Positions 1 to 6,019 of a stretch of DNA of 7,060 nt are shown in pieces (positions within the stretch are counted from its first letter, which is position 1; each line of letters begins with the position of its first letter). This stretch comes from Bacteroidales bacterium (GTDB taxonomy: Bacteria > Bacteroidota > Bacteroidia > Bacteroidales > P3). The notes beneath the pieces were generated by a model. It ran no database searches. It saw only the letters and a program-made list of their open reading frames with translations, and was not told the DNA's origin. Position numbers and translations under genes: made by a program. Location: contig SFPR01000066.1 in the NCBI GenBank assembly GCA_004551865.1, positions 1 through 7,060 on the forward strand, read 5' to 3'.

Positions 1-193
1 GATTGTCGATAGTGCTTCGCTGTGTAACGACCTTAATTGGAAGCATAGCAATGTGATTGAGGTCAAAATAAGCAATTCGGAGGTTAAAACGATTAGAAGT
101 TATGATGCTGCGGAGAGTATAGAACGCTTTTCGGTAAAGGACGTTTCGGACTTTGAGAACTGCACTGACGGAAAGTGCAAGATAAGCAAGTAA
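1..193 (+). CDS. C-terminal end of an unrecognised protein (5' partial)
   Basis: An open frame runs in from the left edge (first full codon at position 2) and stops at TAA 191-193, leaving 63 codons. The translation begins IVDSASLCNDLNWKH and ends NCTDGKCKISK. It is hydrophilic and charged, with a Cys-x4-Cys pair (CTDGKC) near the end and no membrane segment. I do not recognise a family from this tail, and no function should be assigned. That it is a real gene end is supported by the strong hairpin terminator about 40 bp after the stop and by the absence of any competing longer frame. Its start and most of its domains lie outside the window. Confidence 0.7.
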   Translation, partial: IVDSASLCNDLNWKHSNVIEVKISNSEVKTIRSYDAAESIERFSVKDVSDFENCTDGKCKISK

Positions 194-230
194 AGCAGAC
201 CAATCCGACAAAAGAAACGAAATATACACG

Positions 231-272
231 AAATAAAACGCTGTTTTGCTCAGATAAAACAGCGTTTTATTT
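231..272 (+). terminator. Long symmetrical hairpin terminator after the left-edge gene
   Basis: The arms 232-247 (AATAAAACGCTGTTTT) and 256-271 are perfect reverse complements over 16 bp, extendable by one A-T pair, around the 8-nt loop GCTCAGAT. Both arms end in A/T tracts, so the transcript has a U-rich 3' side on either strand. It lies 38 bp after the stop codon at 193 and about 75 bp before the korA promoter. It therefore separates the two transcripts and could work in both directions. Confidence 0.8.
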
Positions 273-324
273 TGTGGCAATCAGAGCATAGCAAAAACAA
301 AACGAAGAAAAAAGCAACCAAAGG

Positions 325-356
325 TTTTACCAAGTGAAATAAACTTCCTATCTTTG
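325..356 (+). promoter_or_regulatory. Bacteroidota-type promoter for korAB
   Basis: The -7 element TATCTTTG at 349-356 matches the Bacteroidota consensus TAnnTTTG. About 20 bp upstream is a T-rich stretch (325-328, TTTT) in place of the -33 TTTG, so that half is weak. Transcription would start near 362, giving a leader of about 40 nt before the ATG at 403. The leader is AT-rich (ACATATATAAA directly before ATG) and has no strong Shine-Dalgarno site, which is usual in this phylum. Confidence 0.65.
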
Positions 357-402
357 CAGGAATTTTAGGAAAGTGATTCAAAGATAAAAACACATATATA
401 AA

Positions 403-2241
403 ATGACAGCAAGAGATGTTATAAAGAAAGACGACGTTGTTATCAAGTTTGTCGGAGACTCCGGCGACGGAATGCAACTCACCGGTACGCTTTTCTCGGA
501 TACATCTGCCTTGGACGGAAATGACATTGCTACATTTCCGGACTATCCGGCAGAAATCAGAGCGCCGCACAACACAATAGCAGGCGTATCCGGTTTCCAA
601 GTTCACATAGGAAAACAAATCTACTCTTCGGGAGACAAGGCAGACGTGTTGGTTGCAATGAATCCCGCTTCCTTGAAAGCCAACTTGAAATGGGCAAAAA
701 TAGGAGGCATAATCATTGTAGATGCGGACACCTTTGATGAGGCAGCAATAGAGAAAGCCGGATACACTTCCAACCCTTTGGAAGATGACAGCCTATCAAA
801 TTACAAGCTCATCAAAGCTCCGATAACAAGTTTCACGATTGAAACCGTAAAAGACATCTTTACCGACCGCAAGGCAGCATTGAAGTGCAGAAATATGTTC
901 GCCTTGGGAATGATATTCTTTATCTTCGGAAAAGGATTGGAGCATACAGATGCATACTTGGAAAAGAAGTTTGCTAAAAAGCCCGATGTAATAAAGGCAA
1001 ACAAAGAGGTAGTCAGAGCAGGTTACAACTTCTGCGAGAATACCGACGTTATGGAAAGCCAGATGCAGGTAGAAACTGCACAAATGCCAAAGGGCAAGTA
1101 CAGAAACATCACAGGAAACATAGCAACCGCATGGGGATTGTTGGCTGCTGCCGAAAAAGCAGGGCTTCCTTTGTTCTTGGGTTCCTATCCTATCACACCG
1201 GCAACCGATATTCTTGTAGAATTGGCAAAACACAAGTCTTTGGGAGCAAGAGTATTCCAAGCAGAAGACGAGATTGCGGGAATATGTTCTGCAATCGGAG
1301 CTTCATTTGCCGGAGCAATGGCTTGCACCTCGACTTCCGGTCCGGGATTGTCATTAAAGAGCGAAGCAATCGGCTTGGCGGTCATGGCAGAGTTGCCACT
1401 TGTGATTGTAGATGTTCAAAGAGGAGGCCCTTCGACAGGATTGCCTACAAAGACAGAGCAATCTGACCTCAGTCAAGCCTTGTTCGGACGTAATGGCGAA
1501 GCACCTTGCATAGTCTTGGCAGCATCATCTTCTGCCAACTGCTTCGATTGGGCATTTGAAGCAGGAAGATTGGCACTCGAAACAATGACACCGGTAATTC
1601 TCCTTTCGGACGGATACCTTGGAAACGGCTCACAGCTTTTCAGAATACCAAAGATGGCAGACCTTCCGAAAATCAACCCTCCGTTTGCAACGCCTAACGA
1701 TGAGAACTACGCACCTTACAATCGCGATCCCGAAACACTTGTAAGACAATGGGCGATTCCGGGAATGGACGGATTGAGACACCGCATAGGCGGATTGGAA
1801 AAACTATCCGGCAAAGGAAGTGTATCGACCGACAATGCCAACCACCAAACCATGGTGAATTTCCGTAAAGAAAAAGTAGAAAGAGTTGCAAACCGCATAC
1901 CAAACCAACAAGTTGAGGGCGACGAAAACGCAGAACTATTGGTCGTAGGCTGGGGAGGAACTCAGGGAGCTTTGAGATGTGCCGTTCAAGAGATGCAGGC
2001 AGAAGGAAAAAGCATTGCCTTCACCCAATTCAACTACATAATGCCTTTGCCAAAGAACACAGGCGACATATTGAAACGTCATAAAAAGGTAGTAGTTTGC
2101 GAATTGAACATGGGACAATTTGTAAACTATTTGAGAATGAACTTTGAGGGCTTGACATTCCACCAATACAACAAGGTTCAGGGCTTACCTTTTGAAGTCA
2201 GTGAGTTAAAAGAAGAATTTAATAAAATCTTGGGAGAATAG
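403..2241 (+). CDS. korA: 2-oxoglutarate:ferredoxin oxidoreductase, fused gamma-alpha subunit
   Basis: This is the large subunit of a 2-oxoacid:ferredoxin oxidoreductase. With KorB it decarboxylates a 2-oxoacid oxidatively, making acyl-CoA and reduced ferredoxin in the cytoplasm. At 612 aa it has the fused architecture. Residues about 12-205 form the gamma domain (GDSGDGMQLTG at 18-28). Residues about 235-410 form the alpha (PYR-like) domain, with the YPITPATDI motif at 262-270, QAEDE at 286-290 and TSTSGPGLSLKSE at 309-321. Residues about 510-590 form the C-terminal domain (VVGWGGTQGA, then CELNMGQF). The start at 403 sits 40 nt after the predicted transcription start and gives the expected N-terminus. 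The stop is 3 nt before korB, so they form one operon. The fused gamma-alpha plus separate beta layout is typical of KorAB. Substrate assignment to 2-oxoglutarate rests on family resemblance; a related 2-oxoacid is possible. Confidence 0.93.
   Translation: MTARDVIKKDDVVIKFVGDSGDGMQLTGTLFSDTSALDGNDIATFPDYPAEIRAPHNTIAGVSGFQVHIGKQIYSSGDKADVLVAMNPASLKANLKWAKIGGIIIVDADTFDEAAIEKAGYTSNPLEDDSLSNYKLIKAPITSFTIETVKDIFTDRKAALKCRNMFALGMIFFIFGKGLEHTDAYLEKKFAKKPDVIKANKEVVRAGYNFCENTDVMESQMQVETAQMPKGKYRNITGNIATAWGLLAAAEKAGLPLFLGSYPITPATDILVELAKHKSLGARVFQAEDEIAGICSAIGASFAGAMACTSTSGPGLSLKSEAIGLAVMAELPLVIVDVQRGGPSTGLPTKTEQSDLSQALFGRNGEAPCIVLAASSSANCFDWAFEAGRLALETMTPVILLSDGYLGNGSQLFRIPKMADLPKINPPFATPNDENYAPYNRDPETLVRQWAIPGMDGLRHRIGGLEKLSGKGSVSTDNANHQTMVNFRKEKVERVANRIPNQQVEGDENAELLVVGWGGTQGALRCAVQEMQAEGKSIAFTQFNYIMPLPKNTGDILKRHKKVVVCELNMGQFVNYLRMNFEGLTFHQYNKVQGLPFEVSELKEEFNKILGE
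2232..2237 (+). promoter_or_regulatory. Possible ribosome binding site of korB inside the korA end
   Basis: GGGAGA at 2232-2237 lies 7 nt before the korB ATG (2245) and within the last codons of korA. It is the best purine-rich match in front of korB. With only 3 nt between stop and start, translational coupling is likely and may matter more than this site. Confidence 0.4.
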
Positions 2242-2244
2242 AAC

Positions 2245-3270
2245 ATGGCTATAGAACATTCAAAAGTAGAATTAACCAAGGCGGATTTTGCAAGCGACCA
2301 AATGGTTAAGTGGTGTCCGGGTTGTGGAGACCATTCGATATTGGCTTCGGTTCTCAATGTATTTCCAAAAATAGGATACAAAAAAGAGAACTTCTGTGTT
2401 ATATCAGGAATTGGTTGTTCGAGCCGTTTCCCTTACTATGTAAACACATACGGCTTCCACTCAATTCACGGAAGAGCAGCAGCCATAGCAACAGGAGTAA
2501 AGATTGCAAATCCTAAGTTGTCTGTCTGGATAAATTCAGGAGACGGAGACGCAACTGCAATCGGAGGCAACCACTTCATTCACGTTGTTCGTAGAAATAT
2601 GGACGTAAACTACATTCTGTTCAACAACAGAATTTATGGTTTGACCAAGGGACAGTACTCTCCTACCACAAAACAGGGACAAATAACAAAGACCTCGCCT
2701 TTCGGAGTGATAGACTATCCTTTCAATCCGGGCGAATTGGTAATCGGAGCAAGAGGTACCTTCTTTGCAAGAGCGATAGACACACAGTCAAAGCAACTTC
2801 AAGACGTTTGTATGCACATGGCAGCACACGACGGAGCAGCAGTTGTCGAAGTGCTTCAAAACTGTGTGATTTTCAACGACGGCACACATAAAGAAGTAAC
2901 CGACAAAGAGGTAAGAGACGACCGTCAGTTGTGGCTTGAACACGGCAAACCGATGATCTTCGGCAAGAACAAAGACAAAGGTATCGTCCTAAGAGGCACA
3001 AAGCTCGAAGTGGTAACCATTGGCGAGAACGGAATTACCGAAAAAGACATCTTGGTTCATGACGAAACCACAGAGAACACAGGAATACACATGATGTTGG
3101 CACAAATGCGTCCGCCTGAGTTCCCTATGGCATTCGGAGTAATCAGAGCCTACAAACAGCCAACCTACAACCAACTCTTTGAAAAGCAGATGCAAGAAGC
3201 ACAAGAAAACGCAAAAATCAAATGCGTTGATGACTTGCTAAACAGCGGAGAGACTTGGGAAGTAAAATAA
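2245..3270 (+). CDS. korB: 2-oxoglutarate:ferredoxin oxidoreductase, beta (TPP-binding) subunit
   Basis: This subunit binds thiamine diphosphate and, by family knowledge, the proximal [4Fe-4S] cluster of the KorAB complex. At 341 aa it is the usual length. The opening WCPGCGDHSIL (23-33) supplies Cys24 and Cys27, GIGCSSR supplies Cys58, and LQNCVIF supplies Cys207. The spacing matches the C-x2-C...C...C cluster ligands of this enzyme class. The Mg-TPP motif is NSGDGDA (97-103), followed by NNRIYGLTKGQYSPTT (127-142). The C-terminal 60 residues are charged and lack a ferredoxin domain, so electrons must pass to a separate ferredoxin that is not encoded here. It follows korA by 3 nt and is closed by a strong terminator at 3294-3330, so the operon appears to have only these two genes. 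Confidence 0.93.
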   Translation: MAIEHSKVELTKADFASDQMVKWCPGCGDHSILASVLNVFPKIGYKKENFCVISGIGCSSRFPYYVNTYGFHSIHGRAAAIATGVKIANPKLSVWINSGDGDATAIGGNHFIHVVRRNMDVNYILFNNRIYGLTKGQYSPTTKQGQITKTSPFGVIDYPFNPGELVIGARGTFFARAIDTQSKQLQDVCMHMAAHDGAAVVEVLQNCVIFNDGTHKEVTDKEVRDDRQLWLEHGKPMIFGKNKDKGIVLRGTKLEVVTIGENGITEKDILVHDETTENTGIHMMLAQMRPPEFPMAFGVIRAYKQPTYNQLFEKQMQEAQENAKIKCVDDLLNSGETWEVK

Positions 3271-3293
3271 ACATTTTCACACAACAAACACGA

Positions 3294-3330
3294 AAAGGGC
3301 GGAGACAAACCTCCGCCCTTTCTTTTTCTT
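3294..3330 (+). terminator. GC-rich intrinsic terminator after korB
   Basis: The arms 3294-3304 (AAAGGGCGGAG) and 3311-3321 pair perfectly over 11 bp around the loop ACAAAC. The hairpin is followed by CTTTTTCTT on the + strand. It starts 24 nt after the korB stop. On the minus strand the hairpin is followed by a shorter T-run (TTTTCG), so it probably also terminates the convergent PLP-lyase gene that ends at 3375. Confidence 0.88.
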
Positions 3331-3374
3331 CGACAAACACTTCATAAAGTCAAATGAAGCCGGCAAAGAACAGC

Positions 3375-4562
3375 TTATTTGATTTTGTCGAAGGCTTGCT
3401 TCAAATCGTTGATTATATCCTCCACGTTTTCTATTCCGACCGAAAATCTGACCAAACCATCGGTAATACCTGCAGCCTCTCTTGCTTGTTGCGGCACTTT
3501 GGAGTGAGTCATCGAAGCAGGGTGTTGTATAAGCGTTTCCACACCTCCAAGGCTGACAGCCAAAATTGCAAGTTTCACATTGTCCATCAATGCCCTTCCT
3601 GCTTCCAAGCCGCCCTTCATAGAGAAACTTATCATTGTTCCCGGTCCTTTCATCTGCTTTTTTGCCAACTCATACTGAGGGTGTGTCTTCAAACCCGGGT
3701 ACTTTACCCACTCGACTTGCTCACAAGTAGTAAGGAAATCGGCAACCTTTTGTGCATTCTCCTGAGCCCTATCTACTCTTATACCCAAGGTCTTCAATCC
3801 CCTTATCACAAGATAAGCCTGATGAGGGTCCATATTTCCGCCAAAGTTCACCATAGCTCCACGCAACTTGGCATACACATCAGCCTCCTTTGCAGCCACA
3901 ATTCCTCCAACTATGTCTGCATGACCATTGATAAACTTTGTGATTGAGTGAAGAACCACATCAGCTCCGAAGTCTATCGGATTGGAAAGATAAGGCGAAC
4001 AAAAAGTATTATCGACCACAAGCAAAGCCCCTGCCTTGTGAGCAATCTCGGCACAAGCCGCAATATCACTTATCTCCATTGTAGGATTTGCAGGTGTCTC
4101 GATGTAAATCATCTTGGTGTTGGGCTTAATTGCCGCCTTCACCGCATCAATGTCGGCAGTGTTTACGTAGGTTGATTCGACCCCGAACCTCGACATGTGT
4201 TGCTCCATCAGCACTCTCGAAGCACCATAAACAGCAGAGGAAGAAACCACATGATCACCTGCATTGAGCAAAGCAAGATACACACAGCTGACAGCAGCCA
4301 TTCCCGAAGCCAAAGCAACAGAATCGCAAGCGTGTTCGAGCAGTGCGACCTGTCTTTCGAGAGCCTTCACTGTGGGATTTCCTATTCGGGTGTACATATA
4401 TCCCGGCTTGACACCTGCAAAGCAATCCGCACCATCTTGAGCAGAAGCAAATGCAAAGGTAGAAGTCTGATAAATCGGCACGGTAGCCGCACCATATTGG
4501 TCATGATGACCACTGTAATGAATCAACTGAGAATTGAATCCGTAATCTTTTGGATTTTCCAT
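3375..4562 (-). CDS. Methionine gamma-lyase-like PLP enzyme (Cys/Met metabolism family)
   Basis: This is a fold-type I, pyridoxal-phosphate enzyme of the trans-sulfuration family, which makes or cleaves C-S bonds of Met, homocysteine, cystathionine or Cys in the cytoplasm. Its 395 aa is the family's full length. PLP-site residues are visible: Y57 and R59 in YTRIGNPT (phosphate contact from the neighbouring subunit), SGMAA (86-90), Y112 in VYGAS, D184 in VVDNTF, and the Schiff-base K209 in SITKF. The C-terminal half (GLKTL, HPASMTHS, GLVRFSVGIE) closely resembles methionine gamma-lyase. However, compared with the Pseudomonas enzyme from memory, Cys116 is Ala114 and the Lys240-Asp241 pair is missing (GAMVNFGG at 235-242). 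Cystathionine or homocysteine lyase, or an O-acetylhomoserine-type activity, is therefore also possible. It has its own promoter and converges on korB. Family certain, substrate not; hence no gene symbol. Confidence 0.9.
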   Translation of the reverse strand: MENPKDYGFNSQLIHYSGHHDQYGAATVPIYQTSTFAFASAQDGADCFAGVKPGYMYTRIGNPTVKALERQVALLEHACDSVALASGMAAVSCVYLALLNAGDHVVSSSAVYGASRVLMEQHMSRFGVESTYVNTADIDAVKAAIKPNTKMIYIETPANPTMEISDIAACAEIAHKAGALLVVDNTFCSPYLSNPIDFGADVVLHSITKFINGHADIVGGIVAAKEADVYAKLRGAMVNFGGNMDPHQAYLVIRGLKTLGIRVDRAQENAQKVADFLTTCEQVEWVKYPGLKTHPQYELAKKQMKGPGTMISFSMKGGLEAGRALMDNVKLAILAVSLGGVETLIQHPASMTHSKVPQQAREAAGITDGLVRFSVGIENVEDIINDLKQAFDKIK

Positions 4563-4593
4563 TGTCTAAAAGCGTTTTAATTGTTTCAAAAGG

Positions 4594-4601
4594 CAAAGAT
4601 A
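4594..4601 (-). promoter_or_regulatory. -7 promoter element of the PLP-lyase gene
   Basis: Read on the minus strand this is TATCTTTG, an exact match to TAnnTTTG and identical to the korA -7 element. It lies 31 nt upstream of the ATG (4560-4562), implying a leader of about 25 nt. I see no convincing TTTG at the -33 distance, so the call rests on the -7 match and position. Confidence 0.55.
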
Positions 4602-4623
4602 CAACAATAAAGGCAAAAACGCC

Positions 4624-4663
4624 CTATTAAAAAGGCTTTTCAGAAAAACATTCCTTTTAATAG
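4624..4663 (-). terminator. Hairpin after the coiled-coil gene, before the PLP-lyase promoter
   Basis: The + strand arms 4624-4635 (CTATTAAAAAGG) and 4653-4663 (CCTTTTAATAG) pair with one bulged A around a 17-nt loop. On the minus strand the hairpin lies 50 nt past the stop of the 4714-5217 gene and is followed by GCGTTTTTG. It is a plausible but AT-rich terminator. Because it ends about 20 bp before the next -7 element, it could also be a regulatory inverted repeat for the PLP-lyase gene. Confidence 0.45.
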
Positions 4664-4713
4664 TAACAATTTGTAGTCAAATTATCTACAAGACAAACAC
4701 GGCAAATACAACA

Positions 4714-5217
4714 TCAATCAAGAGATTTATATCTATCAAGTGCAGCTTTAAACAAAGTGAGAGAAGCCTCAGCCGAACTTAAATTCTTATCAAGAACGTT
4801 CATTGAGGATTTCAATAGCTCTCGTTCTTTTTCTGTAAAATTCGATGTAAACAACTTCAAAAACAGCAACCCTTTTAATTGTTCGACATTACTCTTAAGT
4901 GTATTCAATTGCTCAATATTCAAAGCGTAATATCGTTCATAGGCTTCATATAGAGCAGCAAAATACCCACCATGGTAAGATTTTACGGCTATCGAATTTG
5001 ATTTTAGATCCAAACTCATAGATAATTCACTAATGTTGTTTCTCAAATTGTCTATTTTATATTGACAATCCAAAAAATCGAAATCATGCTGTAATTGATT
5101 AAGTTTGGTAGTTAGACTGTCAATACGAGCATTGAGATCTTCTGTTTGAGAATTTTCTTGTGCATTCACATTGGTTGCAACAATAAGTGCAATTAAAATA
5201 ACAACTATACGCTTCAT
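4714..5217 (-). CDS. Small secreted coiled-coil protein, unknown function
   Basis: This is a 167-residue protein that I do not recognise. Residues 1-19 form a signal peptide (MKR, then a run of I/V/L/A, ending VNA) with likely cleavage before Gln20, a common Bacteroidota pattern. There is no lipobox Cys, so the product should be soluble in the periplasm or outside the cell. Residues about 25-75 are rich in spaced Leu/Ile with charged residues between (DLNARIDSLTTKLNQLQ), which suggests a coiled coil. A tyrosine-rich patch follows (YHGGYFAALYEAYERYY, 81-97), then two more helical, Leu-rich stretches (100-123, 127-165). The only cysteine in the mature part is Cys51. The gene is visibly more AT-rich than korAB. 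It has a good promoter and a possible hairpin terminator, so it is probably a single-gene unit. Confidence 0.75.
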   Translation of the reverse strand: MKRIVVILIALIVATNVNAQENSQTEDLNARIDSLTTKLNQLQHDFDFLDCQYKIDNLRNNISELSMSLDLKSNSIAVKSYHGGYFAALYEAYERYYALNIEQLNTLKSNVEQLKGLLFLKLFTSNFTEKERELLKSSMNVLDKNLSSAEASLTLFKAALDRYKSLD

Positions 5218-5257
5218 CTTTTATTTTTTGTGCTTAATTAGCAAATAAACCTAAGTG

Positions 5258-5289
5258 CAAAATTACAAAATTATCTTCTTCATACCAAA
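5258..5289 (-). promoter_or_regulatory. Bacteroidota-type promoter of the coiled-coil gene
   Basis: Read on the minus strand, TAATTTTG (5258-5265) matches TAnnTTTG, and TTTG (5286-5289) lies 20 nt upstream, the expected -33 to -7 distance. This is the most complete promoter in the window. It gives a leader of about 30 nt that ends in the A-rich CACAAAAAATAAAAG before the ATG at 5215-5217. The stretch from here to 5404 holds no gene that I can support. Confidence 0.65.
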
Positions 5290-5403
5290 TAATCTATCTC
5301 TTAAATTCAACTTTTCCCAATAATATAAATATAATTTGCGGCGTTTTTTCAAGGTTTATTGACATGATATGGCTACAGTATCGATTCAATAAAAAATTAC
5401 ACT

Positions 5404-5421
5404 ACTGTCCCGTTAAAGTGG
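5404..5421 (+). repeat. Left terminal inverted repeat of the IS4 remnant
   Basis: ACTGTCCCGTTAAAGTGG reads inward from the left end. It matches the reverse complement of 5994-6011 except at positions 2 and 15. The outermost base is uncertain by 1-3 nt because no target duplication fixes it. Confidence 0.8.
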
Positions 5422-5524
5422 ACTAATCCAACTTTGAAATAATTTATTTACAGTCTTTTACGAGCAATCTTGTGAGTCAACGGTTTTGAATTTGTATCTT
5501 TGAAGCCTAATTCAACAGGCTACA

Positions 5525-5980
5525 ATGAATCAAGGTAAATACGTTTTCTCTCAACAGGTCAGTCATTTGGACAGAAACCACTTCAACTATCTCGCTCGCA
5601 AGTATGATGGGAACAAGTACGTGAAGCACTTTTCTCACCAATGCCAAGCATCTTAATGCTCTTGAAGTCTCAGAACTTTACAAGAAAAGATGATTGGTCG
5701 AACTTTCTTCAAATGGCTAAAACAGCATCTCAAGATTAAGAAATTCCGGGGTACTACAGAGAATGCCGTCCGAATCCGGATTGCTGTAGCCATTATAACC
5801 TACTGTCTCGTGGCTATTGTACATCATGATATGAAATTGGAAGGTTCGACCTATGAAGTCTTACAAATCCTCAGTATATCACTTACTGACAAAACTCACC
5901 TCACTGACCTGTTCGATAAGACTAAATTCAACGATGTCAAAGAACTTGATTGTCCCCTCTTTCCGTGGCTATTTGATTAA
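5525..5980 (+). pseudogene. IS4-family DDE transposase, deleted and frameshifted
   Basis: The N-terminus is intact from ATG 5525 (MNQGKYVFSQQVSHLDRNHF) for about 40 codons, then stops at TAA 5654-5656. Immediately after, in another frame, comes the C-terminal part: NALEVSELYKKR, a stop at TGA 5691-5693 where Trp (TGG) is expected, then LVEL. A missing T in the run 5704-5706 shifts the frame back, and FFKWLKQHLKIKKF through SLTDKTHLTDLF to the final TAA at 5980 reads openly. Joined across the lesions, the YREK signature of IS4 transposases is visible with exact spacing (Y-x2-R-x3-E-x6-K). About 230 central codons, including both catalytic Asp positions, are absent. At least three lesions make it non-functional. 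The frame at 5690-5980 should not be annotated as a gene of its own. Confidence 0.88.
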
Positions 5981-5993
5981 TATTTAACTCGCC

Positions 5994-6011
5994 CCATTTT
6001 AACGGGACACT
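5994..6011 (-). repeat. Right terminal inverted repeat of the IS4 remnant
   Basis: On the minus strand this reads AGTGTCCCGTTAAAATGG, 16 of 18 identical to the left end. It sits 8 bp beyond the stop codon of the minus-strand gene at 6020-6433. Confidence 0.8.
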
Positions 6012-6019
6012 AATGAATG

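Larger units (their letters stand above)
5404..6011 (+). mobile_element. Internally deleted IS4-family insertion sequence remnant
   Basis: The unit of about 608 bp is bounded by terminal inverted repeats that match at 16 of 18 positions and contains both ends of an IS4-type transposase gene, with the middle missing. Intact relatives with one transposase of roughly 380-400 codons would be about 1.3 kb (family knowledge), so around 700 bp is lost. An internal promoter-like TATCTTTG lies at 5495-5502, 23 bp before the transposase ATG. I could not find a convincing target-site duplication next to the ends. The copy cannot make transposase, but its ends could still be mobilised by a related active element. 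Confidence 0.85.

Noticed and set aside
250..618. 122-codon minus-strand frame overlapping the korA promoter and start
   Set aside because: It covers the terminator, the promoter and the korA N-terminus. The translation looks like antisense non-coding sequence with no domain and no start signal of its own.
796..1260. 154-codon minus-strand frame inside korA
   Set aside because: The product is Cys-rich and has no recognisable pattern. It is antisense to well-conserved korA domains, so it is a shadow.
3354..3947. 197-codon open frame on the + strand opposite the PLP-lyase gene
   Set aside because: It lies wholly within the antisense of a clear, full-length PLP enzyme and shows no protein-like features; the composition reflects the opposite-strand codons.
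5690..5980. Open frame of 96 codons starting MIGRTFFKWLKQ as an independent gene
   Set aside because: It is the C-terminal piece of the broken IS4 transposase. Its ATG arises from an out-of-frame read across the mutated Trp codon, and the sequence matches the YREK-containing end of the transposase.
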